In this document: positions 20,955-43,882 of the stretch, piece after piece
Position numbering within the stretch: the first letter of the stretch is position 1
How the letters are laid out: each line of letters begins with the position of its first letter
Notes under the pieces: generated by a model
Database searches by the model: none
Seen by the model: the letters and a program-made list of their open reading frames with translations, nothing else
What the model was told of the DNA's origin: nothing
NCBI RefSeq assembly: GCF_050624435.1
Contig: NC_134535.1
Span: 74,706,494 to 74,770,493, forward strand
Direction of reading: 5' to 3'
Length of the DNA stretch: 64,000 bases
Origin: Tenrec ecaudatus
Taxonomy: Eukaryota; Chordata; Mammalia; Afrosoricida; Tenrecidae
Translations under genes and position numbers: made by a program

Positions 20955-21885
20955 TAAGTACTCCCTCAATGCAAGAATACTTTGTTCAATTAAACTGACA
21001 TTCGATGATGTTTACCTTCCCAACATAATCGCTGAAGAAAAAGTGGATGCATCAGCAAATGTGGTGAAAAGCTGATGGAGCCCGGCTATAAAAAGATAGT
21101 GTCTAGGGTGTTAAAGGCTTAAAGGTAAGCAAGCAGCCATCTAGCTCAGAAGCAAAAAAGCCCACAGGGAAGAAGCACACCAGCCTGTATGATCACGAGG
21201 TGTTGAAGGGATGAGGGACCAAGCATAAAAGAACAAAAAATCATATCATTGTGAATGAGGGGGAGTGCAGATTGGGGACCCAAAACCCATCTGTAGGCCA
21301 CTGGACACCCCCTTACAGAAGAGTCTCGGAGAAGGGGCGAGCCAGTCAGGATGCAGTGTAGCAATGATGAAACATACAACTTTCTAGTTCTTAAATGGTT
21401 CCTTCCCACCACGATTATGATCCCAATTCTACCTTACAAATCTGGCTAGACCAGAGGACATACACTGGTACAGATAGGAACTTAAAACACAGGAATGCAG
21501 GGCAGATGATCCCTTCAGGACCAGTGGTGAGAATGGTCATACCTGGAGGGGAGAAGAGGGGGTGTGGTAGAAAGGGTGAAGCAATGACAAGGATCTACAT
21601 ATAACCTCCTCCCTGGTGGATGGAGAACAGAAAAGTGGGTGAAGGGAGACGTTTGACAGTGTAAGATATGATAAAATATTAATAATTTATAAATTATGAA
21701 GGGTTCATGTGGGAAGGGAGAGCAAGGAGGGAGTGGGTAAAATGAGCTGATACCAAGGGCTCAAGCCGAAAGCAAATAATTTGAGAATGATGATGGCAAC
21801 AAATGTGCTTGACACAATGGATGGATGGATGGATTTTGATAAGAGTTGTATGAGCCCCTAATAAAATGATTAAAAGAACAACTAC
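20955..21885 (+). repeat. LINE 3'-end-like repeat, long copy
   Basis: This nearly complete copy of the lineage-specific family contains TTAAACTGACATTCGATGATG, AGCCATCTAGCTCAGAAGC, ACAAATCTGGCTAGACCAGAGG and the final GTATGAGCCCCTAATAAAATGATT. It has no coding capacity that I recognise. Confidence 0.65.
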
Positions 21886-22140
21886 AGGAATCATGTGTTT
21901 CATCAATGCTATACTACACTCTGGCTGATTTGTCTCCTCCTTGTGACCCTTCTGTAAGAGAATGTCCGGTTGTTTACAGATGGGTTTTGGGTCGCCACTC
22001 CAACAACCCTCGTTTGTATGGATATGATTGTTTAATTTTGGTCTTCTGAAAGAGAAACGGCAAAGGTGTGGCTCACCAAACTGCAAGATTGAAACAAAGC
22101 TCACAATGGGAGGTGGCTAACTGAAAATGCACAAACTAGA
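21886..22140 (-). repeat. LINE 3'-end-like repeat, minus-strand piece
   Basis: CTGTAAGAGAATGTCCGGTTG and GGTTTTGGGTCGCCACTCC match the reverse-oriented copy at 34780-34910. Confidence 0.5.
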
Positions 22141-23580
22141 TCCACCTGCAAGAACCAGGAGAGAATCAATATGAAGGAAATACAGTGCCCGGGACATAAT
22201 GGTATCAAATAACATCATGGCAGCCAGGAACGATAGTCCAATAAGCAAGGTAAACACAAGCTTAGGGAGTCAGTTGTCCAAAACAAGCACCCATAGATGC
22301 CTGATAGATGGTACACAAGGAAAAGAGAGTGCCAAGGTAAGGCACTAAATTCAGTGGCTAAAAGCCCCAGCCCATAAGAATATGCCCCCAGGAAATGAAA
22401 TCTATGCAGAGTCATGAAAGCATCCCCACAAAAGTGTGTTAAGTATGAGGTCCACGTTTGCCTTCATCACCTCTCAAGTAATTGAAGCTTATCTCCACAG
22501 GTCCCTTGGGAATACAATGCTTGTTTCAAGTGAACAAGTGATAGAAGTGCACTGCCGAGTGGAACTCAGGCTGCATTCACCCAGTCTGTAACTGGACCCA
22601 CCATGAGCAATGCGTGGGCCAGGATGGTTTGCATTCTTAAGTCACAAGTCTCTGGGCCACTTTGAGAAAACCATCATGTAACTTCACTCCTGCTGATCCA
22701 GGAGTTCTAGTCAGGAGACTACCAATGCCCTTTAGCATGATACTTACAGGAGTGTTTGTACTTGGGATATTCTGGTGAAAACCAATGGACAGTCCAGGCC
22801 CAGATGCCATGTAAACTCTACTAGACATGCCTCAGTCAACCACGGCAGTAAATTCAATCAAGGTACTTTGAACTATCTAAAAATTTTGCATAGATTATGT
22901 CCTAAATTTTGTCAATAATAACATTTATTTTGTGCACAGGAGAAAATGTGACTACTAGAAAATGTTGTTTTTATTAAAATTGTATGATGTAATTCCCTTC
23001 GTTTTGCTTTAATGGCATAGTCCACTTTTGCATTTAATTGCTAACATTATAGTCACATTTACAAAGAAGTTACATCATGAATAATTAACACACATAGAAA
23101 GGTTTTATATATGAATGGATATATGTCATATAATCTATTTGAAATATAGGCATAAGTAGAGGAGGTGGGGCAGAGGGTGCGCCAAGCAGAATATCAACGG
23201 TTAGAGGCCTCATATGCCTGGATCCAGCCTGGACTCAGCCACTCAGCGGATGAAAGTGCGTGGGGTGACAGAGGTCACACTCACATTCCTGGCTGTGCCC
23301 ATTTGTTTCTTTCTCTGTGTAGAGGGGAGACTCTCTTCTGCTACTTGGGAAGATTCCCAGGTTATGCTCATTTTCAAGATCTTGAGTCCTGGGCTTTCCA
23401 AGATAGAAACTCCAGGGTTTCCACCAACCCGGGTGACGTTGACCAGTCTGTGCTCAGGACGATGGTCTGAAGGAGGAGAGAGGCACAGAACTCAACCTGG
23501 AAGGCTGATCCGGGGGCAGTGGGGGGCCTTGACCAGGCTGACTCTTGTTCCTGTATCACCAGGTGCACAATTTCCCATTC
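22141..23580. other. Unassigned intergenic sequence
   Basis: No gene or known repeat is recognised. ORFs of 101 and 130 codons overlap at 23165-23606 without domain features. Confidence 0.35.
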
Positions 23581-23584
23581 AGGT

Positions 23585-23695
23585 AGTTACAACACTTTGC
23601 TGCTAATTGAAGGGTCAGCAGTTCAAACCCACCAGCTGCTTTGCAGGAAAAAGACGTGGCAGTCTGTATTTATAAGGATTTATCGTCTTTAAAAT
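23585..23695 (+). repeat. AfroSINE-like SINE, left part
   Basis: GGGTCAGCAGTTCAAACCCACC and AAAAAGACGTGGCAGTCTGT mark the family. Its 3' end (GGGTCACTGAGTCAAAATCC at about 24160-24200) appears displaced by about 450 bp of other repeat sequence, which suggests a nested insertion. Confidence 0.6.
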
Positions 23696-23699
23696 GTTA

Positions 23700-24135
23700 T
23701 ATGACTTGAACAGTTAAAGCCTTGTCAGTTGGTTCCTCCCTCTGATCATGCTGGACCTGATCAGGTATTCAACATTTTCTGTATTTTTGTTTGTTCATAT
23801 TAAGGTTTATCGCAGATGTGTTATTTCATTGGGACTCACCCTCTGGTAGTTGTGTTATATATTTTTTTGTGTTTTGGTATATAAAACCCAGGACTGGTGA
23901 ACCTATAGGGACAGCAAGTAGAATAAGGATTTTGTAGGGGTGGGGGTGGGGGTGGGGGCTAGTGGTGGTGGAAGGGTATAAAAGGGAAAGATGTCAAGGG
24001 GTCCAGGAAGGAAAGGAATGCTGGGAAATTAGTTGTGGCAGCAATTACACAATACTGCTTGATGTGATTGAACTATGGAATGACATGATATATTAGCTGC
24101 CATTAAAAAGGAAATAAATTTATTTTTAAGGTTAT
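23700..24135 (+). repeat. L1 3'-UTR-like fragment with a G-rich run
   Basis: Blocks such as ATAAAACCCAGGACTGGTGA and ATGATATATTAGCTGCCATT resemble the L1 3'-UTR piece at 32860-33215. A (TGGGGG)n run at 23937-23959 lies inside. It appears to sit within the SINE whose halves flank it. Confidence 0.45.
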
Positions 24136-24204
24136 ATGGATGTCTACTCTTCCATATAGGGTCACTGAGTCAAAATCCACTCATGGCAATGGGTTTAGTT
24201 TAAG

Positions 24205-24680
24205 TATGGACTCAGCAGACTGTAGTGGCAGAAACCTTGTACTTCCCTGCACCAGCTCTAGTTAAAAGGTATGTCCCCAGTCAGCTACTCTCCCCTCCTT
24301 TATTGTAAACACTAGGAAATGAAGGCTTTAGGAAACACTATGCTGTTGAAACAACAGAGTCCTGGGTTTCAGTGTAACTGGAGTCAGATAGCATCGTGCC
24401 ATTGATCCTAGAACTTGTCCTGAGTATTGGATGTGAGGAATTGAGGGAATTACACTTACAAAGATGATGGGACCTTGTCCTCAAGGACTCTCAGTCGACC
24501 TGTGTCTAATTTCACCCAACTGAAGTCAATTCTTTTTTTTTTTTTCTGAAGTCAATTCTTATTCTTCCACTCAAAGCAAAGCAAGCTCTACAAGTTTCAT
24601 CTGAGACTTTAAAAAAAATAGAGAAGTTTTTATTGTGAATTGGGTCAAAGTTATAGAGCAGATTATGTTTTACATTTGTG
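24205..24680. other. Unassigned intergenic sequence
   Basis: No gene or repeat is recognised apart from a T run near 24531-24545. Confidence 0.3.
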
Positions 24681-25318
24681 TTAGACAGGGTTCTCTAGAG
24701 AGATAAAGCCAGATTACTGATAATTTTATATATATTTATATTTATAAAGATAGATATATAGGACAAGAAATGAACAGTTAAATTATAAACAAATATATAA
24801 TACAAGAAATGAACAGTTAAGTTATAAACAGATTGATCTATAATGTAAGAAATGAACAGTTAAATTATAAAGCAGTATACAAGGCTCATTACGATTCACT
24901 CCCATGAGACAGTTGTGAGACACTAGCAGTCCTTCAAGTCTTGAGGCTCAATGTAGTCCTCTGGAGAGAGAGAGAGAGAGAGAGCTAGGCAATCCCAGCA
25001 CAGGCAGCAAACAGCAAGGCAGGTCACCAACTGTCAGCCAGGTCACCAACTGTCAGTCCTCAGCTCCAGAGATGTAAATTTAATTCGTGTGGTCCTAAAG
25101 GGACCTCAATGTACAGTGACACAGTCCACAGGCTAGGCCTCCCACCTGTAGTGTGCCCTTTAAATTGAGGCACAGAACAAGCAAGGCAGCTGCACTCTGG
25201 TCAGATGATTAAAGAACGAGAGACAAGAAAGACGAGGCTCACAAAGCCACTGATCTTTCTGCCCTTCAATTAATCCCACTTGTGTTTGTTTATCGGCCAG
25301 GCTGGCACAATAAACTAT
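24681..25318 (+). repeat. Head-conserved interspersed repeat, copy 2
   Basis: The head reads TGTGTTAGACAGGGTTCTCTAGAGAGATA. Three tandem copies of a roughly 60-bp unit containing AAGAAATGAACAGTTAA follow at about 24765-24870, and an (AG)n run at 24964-24984. The end, GGCTGGCACAATAAACTA, matches the reversed end of the repeat at 52811-53323. Confidence 0.6.
24964..24984. repeat. (AG)n microsatellite
   Basis: An uninterrupted GA dinucleotide run of about 21 bp lies inside the interspersed repeat. Confidence 0.9.
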
Positions 25319-27100
25319 CTCAACATTCAACAATTTGCACACATTTTGTTTCAACTCATCTATGCAATCCCTTCAGTGTACTCTCAATTTTCCATTTCCT
25401 ATTTCTATTTCTCCTTCTCTAATTTTTTGCACTCTGTCCTTGGGTAAATGCTACCCCATGGATTCTAAATGACTCATTGTTCTCACCTGGGGGAAGCTCT
25501 TTTCCAGACGTGAAAGGTGACCAAAGGCCATGGTCTTATGGATGCTCCACCAGTCATTACCTGAGCAGCAAGTCTGGTCTCTCATGATTTTGAGTTTTGT
25601 TCCACATAAAATGAAAATTTCTTAAGATACTTTTCTCCATCCTTAATGATATTCTTACACACACACACACGCACATGAACACGGAGACCAACCAACTAAA
25701 CAAGCAAGCAACAAAATGACTGTTTCATTTTATGCCCTCTTGTGAGACAGTGTTAGCGATGCGGCCTCACTGACAGATGTCCTTCCCAGAGGCTGTTTGA
25801 GAACTGTGGGCTGGCTGCATTTCTGCTTGCTGCTATGACCTCCACTTACAGCCCCTCCCCTTCTTCCTGGGAGGGAGCCAGGGTGTGTGGTGGATCTGGG
25901 CAGGGCTGACGCCCAGTGGAGGCAGAGTCCACAGAGGGTGTAAGACCCAGGGAGGCTGCCTTCCACCCTTTCCTTTGCTGATCTGACGCTTTCTGAACAG
26001 CATGGAGTCTGTGAGTGCCCGCTGGCAGCTCTCACCCCCTTCCGCAGCCCTCATCTTTGGTTCCCGCAGGGCATGTGGTGTATGTCTCCTTCGTTTCTAC
26101 ATCCTCCGCATCCCCCACCTGTGTCCAGACTTCCAGGGGGCTGCGTGCAGGGTAGTGCCAGAAACGGATTGGTACACTTCATGCTAACTCCCATCCGAAA
26201 TCTCTCCCAAGCGGGTTTCCTATGCTTGGGCGTGTACAGAGGATGAGGGGGTCTGGGGAGCTGTCACCCTCAATTGAAGTTGAGGTTCTGCTAGAAAGCT
26301 TCTGAAACTAGGTCATGACCTCATATTGGGTGTGAATATCGGGAAAGCCCAAAGTTTTCCTCAGAGTGAAAGGTTTGAGGACGCTGGATGACCAAAAATT
26401 CATTCAAAATCAAACACGTAATGAGTCCCAAGTGTTTCTGGCAGCCCTGGCCTCTGCTGGAAAATGCTGGGACTCAGGGAGTCTCCACAGCCCCGTGCCC
26501 GTGCAGCGCGCGTCCTGCCACCAGGAGGCGCGCGCCTCCACTCAGTCCGCTTGGGACTCAGGTGTGCAGCCAGTGCCTGCCCTGGTTGGCTTGCTGCAGG
26601 GGTCTGAGCGCCAGGTGCCCAAGAGACTCTGGTGCAGCAGACTGAGGCAGGTGGAGTCCCGCCCAGTATCTCTTCGTCCCCTCCCCTCCGCTGTTCCCCT
26701 GGTAAGGGGGGTTCTCTGGTTGATCTCCTCCTTTTCCTGTTTCCACAGAAAGGACCCAGGCACACTTGCTGGAGGCTCTTGAATTTGTTGAGGACCAGGC
26801 CACAGACAAGGGCAACCAGGAGAGAGTCATAGACGGGACAAAAGCCCCCTTGGGGCTCCTTAGGCATTCCTGGGCGAAACAATTGTGGTCCTTGGGGAGG
26901 TGGGGAATCCAATTTGTTCCAAGTAAGATGACCCTTCCTTTAGCAGGGTTGGGAAATCGAGAGGTTTTGCCCCATTAGGAGCTCCTGTCCACCCTGGCCT
27001 GCTCAGGATTTCCACAGCCCTTTCTTCCTGCTTCCGCCTTATTCCTTTCATCCCTCTCAGGGTCCTAGCAGGTACTCCAAGAAGTGCACAAAGGGAGACT
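25319..27100. other. Intergenic sequence 5' of RDH16-like copy B, mostly without recognised repeats
   Basis: This is one of the least repeat-dense parts of the window. It holds an (AC)n run at 25660-25672 and a GC-richer block at 26450-26800. Overlapping ORFs up to 170 codons on both strands there look like chance products of base composition, and none shows a domain. Confidence 0.4.
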
Positions 27101-27107
27101 TCTGCAG

Positions 27108-27306
27108 CCCAGGTGGGTGGCCTAGCGGTTACCCAGTGGGATACTAACCATAAGGCCAGTCATTTGAAACCAACAGCTGCTCCCTTGGAGAAACATGAGG
27201 CACATCTACTCCCCTAAAGAGTTAGGCTCAGAAATCCACAGGGCTAGCTCACCCCTGCCCTGTAGGGTCACTGTGAGTTGGAATGGACTCAGCAGCAATG
27301 AGTTTT
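27108..27306 (+). repeat. AfroSINE-like SINE
   Basis: GGTGGCCTAGCGGTTACCCAG, AAGGCCAGTCATTTGAAACC, GGGTCACTGTGAGTTGGAATG and GACTCAGCAGCAATGAGTTT follow in the family order. This is a fairly complete copy. Confidence 0.75.
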
Positions 27307-28435
27307 TCTCGTTGAGAGCCTTTGTGGTGCTGCTGCAGCCTCCCATATGGAGGTCAGTTTTCCAGGAGCAGTAGTTAGCTCTCTGCTGATCCCATTAAAA
27401 CTGGAAAGTGCATGTCTGTTCTGCCTGCCTATGAGCCTCTGTTTCCAGGGGAAAACTCTCCTTCACCAGGCCATGCATCTCCTCTTTTCCTTTATTCCTG
27501 GGTCAGAGCTCAGATGAGTGTGTGCACTGGGGAGATGCCCAGGACACAGAAACCGTGCCTTCTCCTGTCCCAGCCCCACTCTCCCAGCTCTCGGCCCCTC
27601 TTTGCTCCATCCTCTGTCCTGAAATGGAAGTGATCTTCTTAGGTCCCATCTTCAGACTCAGAGAGTCAACAGTGTTGACTAGTCTTCTCTTTAGTTTTCT
27701 AGGGGGCAGCTCCCTATTCCTTTCCATAAGCCCCTTGGTCCCTTTTGATGGTTGGAGCTGGAGCTCCTCTCCGCCTAAGGGGGTTTAGGACACACTGTGC
27801 CCGTTGTCCTTGATGATCAGAGTCCTGGTGGCATCACTTAGAAAGTAAGGCTGCGGTGATGGTTTCTGCCTTTAGAGCGTCAGTGCTGAGGGGCCAGATT
27901 CTCTACCTGTGATTGGACAGGAGGAGCAATGGCCCGGGGTGCTCCAGATAAAGCATTTTTAATAGGGGCATGGTAAAATTCCCACAACAATAAGCGTAAG
28001 TTGTCCTATTCAACCTTCCTTGGCAACTCTCCTTACCAAGTGCTGTAGCGCCATTCTATTTCTCCTCCCATGATTTTGGTTTGGGGTCAAGCACCCTCTT
28101 AGTGATGCCACACATCTTTCTGTGGAAAGAGGAGCTGCATTGTGATTCCCAAGGAAACCAGGCATGCAAAGTGGGCAGAGGAGACACATAGACAGGCCCA
28201 GATTCCAGTCTCTGCCTTAATGTGTGAATGATGCCAATAGAGAGCCAACTACCGATCCTGGACATTTGTCCTCAACGACACCATCAGAAGGACATTCATT
28301 ACCTCATGTGTTTTTACCCGCTTCCTTTTTTTAATTAGTACTTGAAAAATCTGTATCACAAAACATTTCCCCAAACAGCAATTTTTGGATGTCCTCCACA
28401 TTCTTTGGCCTTCTCTTTGAATCCCAGAGAAAGTG
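27307..28435. other. Intergenic sequence upstream of RDH16-like copy B
   Basis: No gene or repeat is recognised. Confidence 0.35.
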
Positions 28436-28436
28436 A

Positions 28437-28575
28437 CAGTGACTTAATTTTCACAAGAGTAAAACTGTGTGGTAGATGAAGAAACCCTGGCTCAGAAGGA
28501 GAAATAATCTGCCCCAGGCCACACAGCTAGTAGACAATTGGTAGCAACGCTGAGATTTTAAACCTGGTGTTTCTG
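28437..28575 (-). repeat. MIR-type SINE, minus strand
   Basis: CCCAGGCCACACAGCTAGTAGACAATTGG then GAGATTTTAAACCTGGTGTT is the reverse of the MIR core and 5' region. Confidence 0.6.
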
Positions 28576-29068
28576 GACTCACACTGTATCCTCCCAGTAA
28601 AAAGTTCACTTCGTTCAGAGTCCAGAATCTGGGACTTGGTCAGCAAATAAAGTGAATGCACAGTTTTAAACCAAAGGGGCTCCAATGTATGTGGCTGTGT
28701 GTGTGTGTGCACCTGTGTGTGTCCAAGTGTCTGTGTGTCTATGATGATGTGTATGGATGTGTTTGCATCTAGGTAGGGAGTAGGGAGGAGTGGACATACT
28801 GAGAGATTGGCTGGGAGGAGGAAGACTTCTCAGACAGATAGGTGGCTAGGAAGGCGGTCCTTGGGACATCCAATGACATTAGACCTGGTATCAGTAGAGC
28901 AGAGTTCACAACTTGGGGCCAGGGTCAGTCATGCATATGAGAGGAATTGAACAGTAAGATAGCTGAGGATCCTGTGCCAAAGAGGCTGAAGGGCAGCTGA
29001 CTGCACAGCCCTCCGGATTCAGAAGTCCCGGACCTTTTTCTGATCCAGCCTTTCTGTCTCCTGAAGAC
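28576..29068 (+). promoter_or_regulatory. Proximal upstream region of RDH16-like copy B
   Basis: This is about 490 bp before the start codon. It contains a GT-rich stretch at 28690-28740. I see no convincing TATA box. The 5' UTR boundary cannot be placed from sequence alone, so the regulatory role is inferred from position only. Confidence 0.3.
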
Positions 29069-39500
<10,432 letters not shown>

Positions 39501-40204
39501 AGACAGAACTGGGGTGCCTGATGGAAGGGGTTGGGGTGCTGTGTGAGGGGGTTAGCTTAGGGGATAATAATAAGGAAGAGGGAGGAAGGGAGGCCTCAGT
39601 GTAGCATACTTAGGATACTCCCTTCTGACTCTTGACACATTTCTCAGGAATTTAGGATATTCCATGAAAAGAATCAAGATGGATGCCTTGAACATGGTAA
39701 CCAATCGAATTTATTTCATGGGTGGTCACATAACGCTACCGTAGAATAAGGAGGTTGCCTATATCTTGAATTGCCAGCGTGGGCCCAATGTAATCACAAT
39801 TGAAAGAGGACTCCCATCAGAGGGGACTGTGTGAGGGAGTGAGAAGGTCCAATCTTTCGTCCCCACTGTTAAAGTGGACAAAAGGACCCCAAGCCGAAGA
39901 AAAAGTACAGCCTGGAGAGGCTGAAAAAGTCATTCGAACCTGCAGAACAGAAAGCAGCCTTTCTGCCACATTGATTTAAGCCATGTGAGACCCGTGTCAG
40001 ACACGTGGCGTGCAGAAGTCTAAGGTAATCCATTGCTGATTTTTACTTACGTCACCTGGGGTTTTTTGTAGCAGCAACAGTAGATTTACAGAAAGATCAA
40101 TGCAACCTCAACAACTAAGGGGGAACTTGCTGCAGCAGTGAACACGGAGATCGTTTGTGGGGGACACACAAAAGACGCAGGTGTCAGACACTGATTGAAT
40201 TAGG
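39501..40204. other. 3' flank of RDH16-like copy B
   Basis: It parallels 947-1680. No gene or repeat is recognised. Confidence 0.5.
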
Positions 40205-41290
40205 AAGCCCTGCATCTCTTTTACTGCACACACATGCTAGGGCAATTTTTAATATATAAATATCATGCAGAATTACACAATTATTACCATGATCAGTTTC
40301 CAACTATTCTTTTTTTCTGTGGACTCCTTGAAATCATCTCCCTTTTGCTACCCCCAACACCGCTGTATCCCTCCCTCACCACCACCCCCCGCCCCCGGGC
40401 GCCTTACTCTACTTGTTGTCCCTATAGGGTCATCAATCCTGGGTGTCATATACCGAAAACACAGCTTCAAGCAGGTGACCTCCATTGACATAACACCTCT
40501 GAGATATACTCTAAAATAAACAAGCAAATGCTACAGAAAACAATACATCCAAAACACTGAAAATTCTGGAAACCAGACCAGGTCCAGCCCGCATCATAGG
40601 GGGATCTGCTCACAACGTTTTGACTATTCAGCTTTTGACCCATTTTAAAGTTATGCTAGTTTTAATGTTTTCTGCTTTCTTTTGATTGAAGTTTTTCTCT
40701 ATTTTATTTTGTTACAGTCTTTAGCTGTTTCGCTTCTTTGTTTTCTTGTTTTTTGAACACCTTCTGGTATAAGAAATCCAGGATGGATGAATCTACAGAG
40801 ACAGTCACTGGATTAATGGTTTCTTGGGCACACGCAAAAGAGAAAAAAGAAAGAAACTAAAACATTTACTTGGGTTTTTGCTGGACTGCTATTTTGATAT
40901 CTATCAAGTAATTGACATTGGCAAAGTATGATGACAAATGTTTATAACTTATATAAAAGTTCCACACCAATACCAGCGGGGTGAAGGGAGGGTGGGGTGA
41001 AGAGGGGGAACCAATGACAAGGATCTAATCTCCTCCTTGGGGGGTGGACAACAGAAATGTGGGTGAAGGGAGATGTTGGACTGTGTAAGAAATGACACAA
41101 TAATAAAAAAAATTTTAAAGTATCAAGGCTCTTGAGGGAGAAGGGAGCACGGAGGGAGGAAAAAATTTCAAGCAGAAAACAAATGTTTTGAGAATGATTC
41201 TGGCAATAAATGTGTTTGACACAATGGATGGATGGATGGATTGTGATAAGAGTTGTATGAGCCCCCAATAAAATAATTAAAAATAAAAGT
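40205..41290. repeat. LINE 3'-end-like repeats (copy B of 1681-2761)
   Basis: It has the same two pieces in the same order as copy A, ending GAGCCCCCAATAAAATAATT. A short (ATGG)n run lies at 41224-41240. Confidence 0.5.
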
Positions 41291-41385
41291 TCCACCTCTC
41301 CGTATTCAACATGTCCAGATGAAGAGACTACTTCCCTGATGTCAACTGGCATTATTCTGCTAATTTACATAATAAAAACTACCCA

Positions 41386-41555
41386 GTGTCTCTGCCTAGT
41401 GCTGTGCTCAAAGAAACAGACCGTGGAGTTCCTGGTGCCATCGTGGGTTACACAGGTCAGCAGTCTGAAACCACCAGTCGTTCCTGGGGAGAAAGATAAA
41501 TCTGTCCCACAGGGGCAGTTCTACTCCACCCTGGGGAGCCACTATGAGAGGACCA
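41386..41555 (+). repeat. Degenerate AfroSINE-like SINE (copy B of 2862-3045)
   Basis: GGTCAGCAGTCTGAAACCACC and GGGGCAGTTCTACTCCACCC mark the family. A short deletion separates it from its copy A partner. Confidence 0.55.
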
Positions 41556-41898
41556 ACCGTGTAGCCGTGAGTTTGGAGGCTTTTTCAGTATGGCTTTAAC
41601 AAACAAGTTTATGTCATCCCAACTCAGGAAGCTAAATGTCCAACTTCAGAGTGCCAGCTGCTCAGACTGCCCAGGAATGACTTTCTCTCTGTGTTGACTC
41701 TGAGGGAAAGTTTCTGTCTTCTTTCAGGACCTATAGGCCCACCATTCCTTAGGTCTCACCCTGTGTCTTGGGATCAATCTTCTCTGTGTCTGGGAACCTT
41801 CACAGTGCATGGAAGGACCCCAGATCAATAGGACACGCTCTCTCTGACTGCTTTTCTGATGGTAGTAGGCCCGCCGATCTCTGAGGTCTCCTTTCTCC

Positions 41899-42410
41899 TT
41901 TGATTTCTTGTAAGCTAAACCTGCTGAAGAGCACGGCTATCACGTTGAGGACTAAGGTGCACCTGGCCCACGTCATGGTCTTAGCAATGGCCTCGTATAG
42001 ATGTGAGAGTTGGGCAATACGCAGTAAAGACCACAGAACACTTGATCGTTTGAATTCTAGTGTTAGCAAAGATTAGGGACCGAAAATGAACTGCTTAAAG
42101 AGCAATTAAATCTGTCTTGGAAAAAGTACAGCCAGAATGTTCATTAGAATCCAGGATGGTAAGACTTTGTCTAGCATACTGTGGACTTGTTAGCAGGAGA
42201 CATCTGTCCCTGGAAAGGGGCATCATGCTTGGTAGAGGGTCAGTGAAAAGGAGGAAGACCCTCAGCAAGCTGGGTCGGCACAGTGGCTGCAAGAGTGAGC
42301 TCAAACATAACCGTGGTAGCATGGTGCAGGAATGGCCGGTGTTCCCTTCTGCTGTCTTCAGGGTCACTGTGAGCCAGACCGCACTGGACTGCACCTAACA
42401 ACGAAAGGGT
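41899..42410 (+). repeat. RTE LINE C-terminal fragment (copy B of 3380-3895)
   Basis: It carries the same frames and breaks as copy A, including the CESW block and PECSLE. One small insertion near 42070 distinguishes it. Confidence 0.65.
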
Positions 42411-42878
42411 TGTAGGCCACAGACTCCCCTACATTTGGATCAGGGATCAGTGTTGCAGCACTTTTAATCTTCTTGCTGGTTTATCACATACCCCAATATG
42501 AAATTACATGGGGCATCACTGTGTAACAGCCATATTACCTCATTACCTAAAGACCAATTCACTGAAAATCATAGTCCAACCAAGCTGACAATGGCCATGG
42601 AAGGTGGGAGAAGGGGAATGGGATAACAATTCAATCCATGAAATGGAACACATTGAAATTCAAATCGAAGTAATATAAACTTACATAGATTTAATTAAAT
42701 ATATATTTGTAAGATACCATGATGACACAGTATCATCTGTGTGATTTTTGAATAAAGCAGTGTTAAGTCAAGAATTAACCTCACTAAAAGAGAATTTTTG
42801 CCTTTTCCCTTGGCTGCTGTGAGGTGATCTCTGAGTCTCTGGAAGGATCTGCAAGATAGGAATCTCTTGGCGTGCACT
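42411..42878. other. Unassigned sequence (copy B of 3896-4352)
   Basis: No gene or repeat is recognised. Confidence 0.35.
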
Positions 42879-43067
42879 AAGGAGCCCTGGTGGGCTCCTG
42901 GATATAAGCATGAGGTCAGCAGTTCAAAACCACCAACCGCTCCACAGGAGAAAGATGAGACTTTCTCCTCCCGTAAATAGTCACAGGTTCAGACACCCAC
43001 AGGCGCAGTTCCACCCTGATCTATAAGGTCGCTCTCAGTTAGAATTGACTGGATGGCAGTGAGTTTT
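42879..43067 (+). repeat. AfroSINE-like SINE (copy B of 4353-4541)
   Basis: It starts AAGGAGCCCTGGTGGGCTCC and ends GGATGGCAGTGAGTTTT. Confidence 0.8.
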
Positions 43068-43683
43068 ATGTGCACGGAGGCTTTGGCCACGTGACAGCTT
43101 AACACCATGGTGGATTTGGGTCCCACACATCAGTTCTTGCTCCAGAGGGAACAGGAGACTGAAAGTATCATCTTCATCTTTAGCAGGCACAGAAGGAAAG
43201 GTCAGTTGTGAGTAGTGGTTGTGAATGAACCCCAATAAACCTTAGGATACCAAAGATGTGGGTGGGCTTCTCTGGTTGGCAATATTCCATGCAGATGGTC
43301 ACACAGTCATACCATGAGATTAGTGCATCTTTACTGTCATGGAGAACACAGTGGGAGACATGTGTTTGGTATGTCTCCTGGGCTGCCTTTTGTCTTTCAT
43401 TCCTTAGGTGATTTTAGACCGTGTCATATCTCTATTATAAAATGTTCCCATCGGTAAAATAGCATTCAGTGGGTTCTTTTAGTCCTTCTAGTAAATTATT
43501 GAACCTAAGGATGTTTGAAGAACCCCCTCACACTTACTGTGAAAAGTGGGATGTGTGCGTGGATTGTGGTATGAGTTGTATGAGCCCCCAATATAATGAT
43601 TTTTTTAATGTGAAAAGTGAGGGGATGTTGGTGGATAACACTTCCCATAATGTTGCAGGTGACCCTAAACTATGTACCTAAAT
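43068..43683. other. Unassigned sequence (copy B of 4542-5156)
   Basis: It contains only the short LINE-tail relic near 43555-43605. Confidence 0.35.
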
Positions 43684-43882
43684 AAGGTGACCAGACGTCC
43701 CGCTTTGGGCGGGACAGGCCTGATTTTAGCAATGTGTCTCGTGTCCTGCGGCGTTTTTAAAAGTCTCGATTTTGGAAAGAATGCACAACAAGCTAGGGTA
43801 CACGGTTTTCGGCTGCCATGTGGCTATTTTGCCAGGATATGTGTTTTATCAATGGTGTCCCTCTGGTGTCCCGCTTTACCAG
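43684..43882. repeat. GTCCCGC-rich interspersed repeat (copy B of 5157-5346)
   Basis: It begins AGGTGACCAGACGTCCCGC and differs from copy A more than its right-hand neighbourhood does, with several indels near 43755-43810. Confidence 0.4.

Noticed and set aside
26400-26912. 170-codon minus-strand ORF and overlapping ORFs
   Set aside because: It lies in a GC-rich stretch with ORFs in several frames on both strands. There are no motifs, splice structure or family resemblance.
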